Below, in pieces: positions 59,831 to 64,000 of a DNA stretch of 64,000 nucleotides. How positions within the stretch are numbered: position 1 is the stretch's first letter; the number at the start of each line of letters is the position of its first letter. Origin of the DNA: G963677915 sp963677915 (GTDB lineage Bacteria > Bacillota > Clostridia > Lachnospirales > Vallitaleaceae); assembly GCA_963677915.2 (NCBI GenBank), contig CAXXGE010000028.1, forward strand, positions 251,460 to 315,459, read 5' to 3'. The translations under genes and the position numbers were made by a program. The notes beneath the pieces were generated by a model. That model was not told the origin of the DNA. It was given only the letters and a program-made list of their open reading frames with translations, and did not search any database.

Positions 59831-60452
59831 ATGTCAGAGAAGTTAGGTGCCAAGCAACAACAGATTCTTCAGTTCATAAGAGATGAGATACTCAGTAAAG
59901 GTTATCCACCTTCAGTCAGGGAGATCGGCGAAGCTGTTGGCCTCAAGTCTTCATCCACTGTCCACGGTCATCTGGACCGTCTTGAAAAGAAAGGTGTTAT
60001 TAGACGTGACCCGACCAAGCCGCGAGCGATTGAAATCCTGGACGATGAATACAACATTCAGCGCAGAGAGATGGTCAGTGTGCCTCTGGTAGGCAGGGTT
60101 GCAGCAGGAGAGCCTCTGCTGGCTGTCGAGAATATAGAAGAGTACTTCCCCATCCCTGTCGAATACGTACCCAACGAAACCATATTCATGCTCCAGGTTA
60201 AGGGTGACAGCATGATCAACGCAGGCATATACGACCGTGATCTCGTTGTTGTTCAGAAGCAGTCCAATGCCAGCAATGGTGATAAAGTTGTTGCACTCAT
60301 CGAGAACGGTGTCACTGTCAAGACCTACTACAAGGAGAAAGGACCATATACGCCTCCAGCCGGAAAACGACAGCCTGGAACCCATCCTTATATATAATGA
60401 CGATATAGAAATCGTAGGAAAAGTCGTCAGTCTGTTTAGAAGACACATATAA
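59831..60452 (+). pseudogene. lexA: LexA repressor gene with a one-base frameshift
   Basis: From ATG 59831 (SD GGAGGGCGAG) the frame encodes the winged helix (QQQILQFIRDEILSKGYPPS). The cleavage site AAGEPLL, the Ser nucleophile (VKGDSMINAG) and Lys (ENGVTVKTYY) follow. At GAGAAAGGACC near 60338 one base too many shifts the frame, which then ends at 60397. The other frame continues correctly as HIRLQPENDSLEPIL to RRHI at 60452. Full LexA would be ~206 residues. The gene has a proper SOS promoter. With several other one-base errors nearby, sequence error is the likely cause. Confidence 0.9.
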
Positions 60453-60460
60453 TTGCTAAA

Positions 60461-60502
60461 GGCCACCATGGTTCAATTAGGAACCCGGTGGCCTGTTTAT
60501 TT
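60461..60502 (+). terminator. lexA terminator
   Basis: GGCCACC (60461-60467) pairs with GGTGGCC (60487-60493), with a nested GGTTC/GAACC, followed by TGTTTATTT. Confidence 0.8.
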
Positions 60503-60517
60503 CCATTGTATTAAAGT

Positions 60518-60676
60518 TTATTTCTCGTTTTCTTCTACCCATTCTTTAGCAATTTCAACTGCTTCCTCATGGGGAATAGGTACTTTACCTTCCGTTAATT
60601 CAACTTCAATGTCTTTGATTGCTTCCGTTTTGTTGCTATAACCAGTATATTCTAATTCTTTTTTACGTTCTTTCAT
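60518..60676 (-). CDS. small hydrophilic protein, 52 residues
   Basis: The start is ATG 60676, about 6 nt after GGGGTGA, and the stop is at 60518. The product is highly charged and helical (KERKKELEYTGYSNKTEAIK, then HEEAVEIAKEWVEENEK), without cysteines or membrane segments. I recognise no family, but the SD, codon use and length look genuine. It is convergent with lexA across the lexA terminator and lies downstream of rsfS on the same strand after an ~75-nt gap. Confidence 0.55.
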   Translation of the reverse strand: MKERKKELEYTGYSNKTEAIKDIEVELTEGKVPIPHEEAVEIAKEWVEENEK

Positions 60677-60751
60677 TAATCTCACCCCAAAATATAATTG
60701 TCAGAGTTGATATTTATTCTCATTTAATTATATCACCTTGAGGCAATCCAA

Positions 60752-61114
60752 TCAAGAATCAATTTCCGATTTATCTACAACCCTGCCATCTGCCCAGATG
60801 CGCTCAAGGTCATAGAAGTAACGCTCTTCTTTACCGAAGATATGGATGATGATATCACCGAAATCCATCAAAACCCAATTTCTGCCACCTTGAAGTCCTT
60901 CGATCGTTTTTGTATCAAAACCAGCTTTGTTCAGCTTTTCTTCAGCAAAATCTGCAAGTGTCTTGACATGGTTTGGGTTGTTGCCGTGAGCAATCACAAA
61001 GTAATCAGCCAATATGCTGACATTGCTTATGTCAAGAATTCTTATATCTTCTCCTAGCTTGTCATCCAGCGCTTTATACGCTATCGACAGCATCTCTTTT
61101 CCGTGATCAGTCAT
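60752..61114 (-). CDS. rsfS: ribosomal silencing factor RsfS
   Basis: The protein has 120 residues, typical of RsfS (YbeB/Iojap). Motifs are LGEDIRILDISNVSILADYFVIAHG, VKTLADFAEEKL and GRNWVLMDFGDIIIHIF. It binds ribosomal protein uL14 and blocks subunit joining when nutrients are short. It overlaps the end of yqeK by 8 nt and is the last gene of the obgE-yhbY-nadD-yqeK-rsfS cluster. Confidence 0.95.
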   Translation of the reverse strand: MTDHGKEMLSIAYKALDDKLGEDIRILDISNVSILADYFVIAHGNNPNHVKTLADFAEEKLNKAGFDTKTIEGLQGGRNWVLMDFGDIIIHIFGKEERYFYDLERIWADGRVVDKSEIDS

Positions 61115-61715
61115 TCATTTTTCTCCTTTTGCTTTCATTGCTGTAGTACTGGTATGCATCCAATGTAGCGGGATCGATAGGCTTGTTCTTGCTGTTAAGA
61201 TGTGTTAGCGTATCTTCAAGTATCATTACCAGGGCTTCATCCAGCTGTTCGCCAGCCAATTCTCTGGCTTTAGCCAGCCGGCCGTGATGCTTCCTGCCGG
61301 GCTCTATGTAATCCGCAATATAGATGATCTTTTCAAGATCCGACATGCCTGGCCTTCCTGTCGTATGAAAGCTTATGGCTTTCAACACATCGTCATCCCT
61401 CACATCGTATCTGTGATAAGCCACATGCGCGCCAATTTTGGCATGCACAAGGTCCGGATTCAGCTTCTCGTTCTCTGAAAGGCTGATGCCGTATTTATGG
61501 CACTGTCTCAATTTCTTGCTATCAGAATAATTCTTGGCACAGTCATGCAGCAAAGCGGCAATAATGGCCTTTTCCTTGTCAGTGCCATGGGAATGGGAAA
61601 GCGCCAATGCCGTATGGGCGACACGCAAGGTATGTTCATATCTTTTTTCCGTCAAATCACTCTTCAGTTTTTGAAGATGGTGATGGCTATGGATGAAATC
61701 TTCCCACGCTTTCAC
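61107..61715 (-). CDS. yqeK: YqeK-type HD-domain diadenosine tetraphosphatase
   Basis: The protein has 202 residues starting at GTG 61715, with GGGGTGA upstream. HD-domain metal residues are RYEHTLRVAHTALAL, IAALLHDCAKNYS and HAKIGAHVAYHRY, followed by ISFHTTGRPGMSDLEKIIYIADYIEPGR, the YqeK signature. The family hydrolyses Ap4A symmetrically. It is translationally coupled to nadD upstream and rsfS downstream, the standard Firmicutes order. Confidence 0.93.
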   Translation of the reverse strand: MKAWEDFIHSHHHLQKLKSDLTEKRYEHTLRVAHTALALSHSHGTDKEKAIIAALLHDCAKNYSDSKKLRQCHKYGISLSENEKLNPDLVHAKIGAHVAYHRYDVRDDDVLKAISFHTTGRPGMSDLEKIIYIADYIEPGRKHHGRLAKARELAGEQLDEALVMILEDTLTHLNSKNKPIDPATLDAYQYYSNESKRRKMND

Positions 61716-61719
61716 TTGA

Positions 61720-62331
61720 TCACCCCTTGTTTAGTCCATGTTTAATCATGTAGCCATGCACTTTTTCCGGAAGCAGGTATCTGGCAGATTTCCCCTGTGA
61801 CCATAACTGCCTGACTGCAGAACTCGAAATATCAATCAGAGGCATGGGCAGGTATGTGATTCTGCAGCCTATGTACTTTGCTTCCAGCCTCTTGATTTCA
61901 GCGATCGTCTCATCCTGTGATTCTGTCGCTCTGTCGACGACAACAAAACCCACCGACTTCAGCAACGCCTCAGGGTTATACCAGGTTTCAAGCTGAACGA
62001 CCGTATCACTGCCGATAATCATAGTGAATTCGGTGTCATCCTCCCAGTTCGGTAAGTTCTGCGACGGTATTGACTGTGTAACATCTTTCTCCCCGATCGA
62101 GTTCTATGTCACTCGTTCTGAAATGACTGTTGCCCTCAATGGCCAGTTCGCACAGTTCTAGTCTTGTCATGCCATCCATAAGCTGAATGCCTTCTTTGTG
62201 TGGCGGCTGACCATTCGGAATGAAAAGAATGTCGTCGAACATGCCCGTATTGTAGACGTGGTTCAGCAATAATCAAATGCCCTTGATGAATCGGGTCGAA
62301 CGTACCGCCCATGATAGCTGTTTTTTTTCAT
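61720..62331 (-). pseudogene. nadD: nicotinate-nucleotide adenylyltransferase with several one-base indels
   Basis: ATG 62331 follows GGAGGCGAG. The expected start MGGTFDPIHQGHLIIAE is readable only after removing one A from an A8 run (62321-62328). A second extra base occurs near 62260 before VYNTGMFDDILFIPNGQPPH, and a third near 62047 before EFTMIIGSDTVV. With these corrected it is a normal ~200-residue NadD, which adenylylates nicotinate mononucleotide in NAD synthesis and is essential. Three indels in homopolymers or doublets in one essential gene argue for sequence errors. Confidence 0.88.
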
Positions 62332-62353
62332 AAGCAGCTCGCCTCCTTCACAA

Positions 62354-62650
62354 TTATTGTTTTGGCAGGATAATATTTGAATCCTTTTTGCGCTGCCTGA
62401 ACAAGGTGATTCTTCTTCCCATAATCTGAACCACTTCAGAATGGGAACGTTCGGAAATAATCTCAGCTACGTAGCGAATGTCTTCCAGACAATTTTTCAA
62501 GACAGTGACCTTGATCAATTCTCTTGCCTCTAGTGCGTCCGATACAGCATCGACAACTTCAGCAGTCGCGCCGTTTTTACCCACCTGGAAAATCGGTTCC
62601 AATGCATGGGCCTGTTTTCTTAAATATGCTCTCTGTTTGCTCGTCAGCAT
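62354..62650 (-). CDS. yhbY: YhbY-family RNA-binding protein (CRM domain)
   Basis: The protein has 98 residues, a single CRM domain: LTSKQRAYLRKQAHALEPIFQVGKNG, the GxxG-type loop, then LIKVTVLKNC and IMGRRITLFRQRK. YhbY associates with pre-50S ribosomal particles. It sits between obgE and nadD, as in many Firmicutes, and is intact, unlike its neighbours. Confidence 0.95.
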   Translation of the reverse strand: MLTSKQRAYLRKQAHALEPIFQVGKNGATAEVVDAVSDALEARELIKVTVLKNCLEDIRYVAEIISERSHSEVVQIMGRRITLFRQRKKDSNIILPKQ

Positions 62651-62665
62651 GTTAATCCTCTTTCA

Positions 62666-63946
62666 TTATTTGTAATAGTCAAACTCGAGGTAATAGAGTT
62701 TGACCGTATCGCCTTCTTCAATGCCCAGTTCCTCGAGCTGCTGGATAATGCCTTCTCTCACCATGAAGTCCTGGAAGAACTTGAACCCTTTTTCATCTTC
62801 AAGATTGGTATATCCGAGCATTCTCTCAACACGGCTTCCCTCAACCCTGAATACGCCTTCCTCATCCTCGTCTGCAAATACCAGGATCGGCTCATCTTTA
62901 TCGTAGGTCTCGTCAACGATAAACTCCGGTTCATAGACAATCGTCTCCTCCGGCAGTTGCGAAAGGATGTGAGCCAAGTGATTGAGCAATTCCTTGAGTC
63001 CTTGTCCGGTGACACCGGATATAGGGAAAACCTTAACTTCATCTGTTTCAAAAGTTTCAACAAGTCTTTGCACATTCGAATCATCAAAAACGGCATCCAT
63101 CTTGTTCGCAGCGATAACATGAGGCTTTTTCAGCAGTTCTGGATTGTAGGCTTCCAGCTCCTTCATAATCAGCTGAATATCCTCGACAGGATCACGGCCC
63201 TCTGTAGCTGCAGCATCCACGATATGAAGCAGAACCTTGTTCCTGTCGACATGCTTGAGGAACTCATGCCCCAAACCGACACCATCGGCAGCGCCTTCAA
63301 CCAGTCCGGGGATATCCGCTATGATGAACTGCCTGCCATGCACGTCCACAACGCCCAAATTAGGTGTTAGGGTCGTAAAATGGTAATTGGCTATCTTCGG
63401 CTTGGCATTCGACACCCTTGACAGGAATGTGGACTTGCCAACATTTGGAAAACCTACAGCCCCACATCCGCAATTGATTTAAGTTCGAGTTCAACCCATC
63501 GCTCTTTTGCCACCTGTCCGGGCTGGGCGTATTTGGGAATCTGCATGGTCGGTGTTGCATAATGCTGGTTCCCTTTTCCTCCACGGCCGCCGTTGAGCAG
63601 CACGATCCTGTCGTCGTCCTTAGACATATCGTAGATGATCTTCTTGCTCTCGAAATCACGGATCAGCGTGCCCTTAGGCACCTTGATGACAAGATCTTCC
63701 CCGTCTTTGCCATGGCAGCGGTTGCTTGAACCCGGCTGACCGCTGGTCGCCTTATAATGTTTTTTGTGCCTGAAGTTATACAGTGTATTCATCTGTGGAT
63801 CCACTTCAAAATCAGGTCACCGCCACGGCCGCCATCGCCGCCGTCGGGTCCCCGTTGGGCACATATTTTTCTCTTCTGAAACTCACACATCCGTCGCCAC
63901 CGCGGCCGGATTTGATATATATCTTCGCTTGATCGACAAAGATCAT
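62666..63946 (-). pseudogene. obgE: GTPase ObgE/CgtA with several one-base deletions
   Basis: ATG 63946 (SD GAAGGTGA) opens the glycine-rich Obg fold (FVDQAKIYIKSGRGGDGCVS). The frame breaks near 63858 (GGGG run before the PDGGDGGRGG segment), near 63805 (before EVDPQMNTLYNF) and near 63472 (in the Walker A region, VGFPNVGKST). The rest is intact to 62666: DIPGLVEGAADGVGLGHEFL, NKMD and a C-terminal OCT domain. Obg is essential in ribosome assembly, so real loss is implausible. The three missing bases most likely reflect sequence quality near the end of a contig. Confidence 0.9.
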
Positions 63947-64000
63947 TAAATCACCTTCTTAAATGAATCATACCAAATATTTGAATAGAAAAAAAAGTTT

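Overview
The window reads as a low-to-moderate GC Bacillota chromosome, most likely an anaerobic Clostridia-type genome. The right half carries a Gram-positive core gene order: polA-coaE, the TIGR03960/TIGR03936-like radical SAM pair followed by RNase G, a gcvT-gcvH-gcvPA-gcvPB-lpd operon, a yneA/lexA divergent pair, and obgE-yhbY-nadD-yqeK-rsfS. I cannot assign a genus. A tRNA-Leu(CAA) gene at 28334-28417 (minus strand) separates two unlike halves.

Left of the tRNA (1-28330) lies an AT-rich accessory island ending in a tyrosine integrase (27330-28190) that abuts the tRNA 3' end, the usual layout of an integrative element. Region by region it holds: a decayed, gene-poor left edge with a predicted small RNA (1-945); an HTH regulator with twin operators and unknown replication or maintenance-type proteins (949-4144); a serine recombinase (4675-5238); a GIY-YIG nuclease and a DUF2971 protein (5569-7487); a compact operon with a ubiquitin-conjugating (E2)-like/SEC-C protein and a lysine-rich repeat protein (7743-9321); an IS66-family transposase (9581-11095); small membrane proteins (11443-13041); an SOS-box-controlled small gene and a DnaQ-BRCT exonuclease (13516-14812); a block of envelope or secreted cargo (HtrA-like protease with SLH domains, Kv-type channel, SLH and peptidoglycan-binding paralogues, membrane nuclease, lipoprotein; 15846-23513); a DUF6236-like plus HEPN-like gene pair (24135-26431); and a DUF429 gene broken by an in-frame TAG. 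No conjugation, phage structural or CRISPR genes are visible.

The island is rich in duplicated non-coding structure. There is a ~325-nt structured RNA in two diverged copies with compensatory base changes (17961-18285 and 23566-23889). A ~95-nt small RNA with its own promoter and terminator also occurs twice (about 9415-9510 and 15030-15126), as does a ~105-nt small RNA sharing an ACTCCCCTCATC motif (about 641-745 and 13407-13507). With the E2-like operon, these are the best candidates for something undescribed.

Right of the tRNA (28500-64000) lie mostly conserved housekeeping genes in tight, often overlapping operons: an ECF sigma factor and its probable anti-sigma, polA-coaE-solute-binding lipoprotein-FtsA-like-YycJ-ACT-UPF0210-pepD, tyrS (minus), the radical SAM/RNase G/GNAT operon, pyrB-pyrC, a Xer recombinase, a divergent arsR/permease pair, and the glycine cleavage operon (minus). 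LexA boxes in the yneA/lexA intergenic region match the box controlling the island gene at 13565, so the host SOS circuit probably reaches the island. Several essential genes (obgE, nadD, lexA, rng) carry one-base indels, most of them in 60.3-63.9 kb. This points to sequence error rather than gene loss, so other broken genes here should be read with caution.
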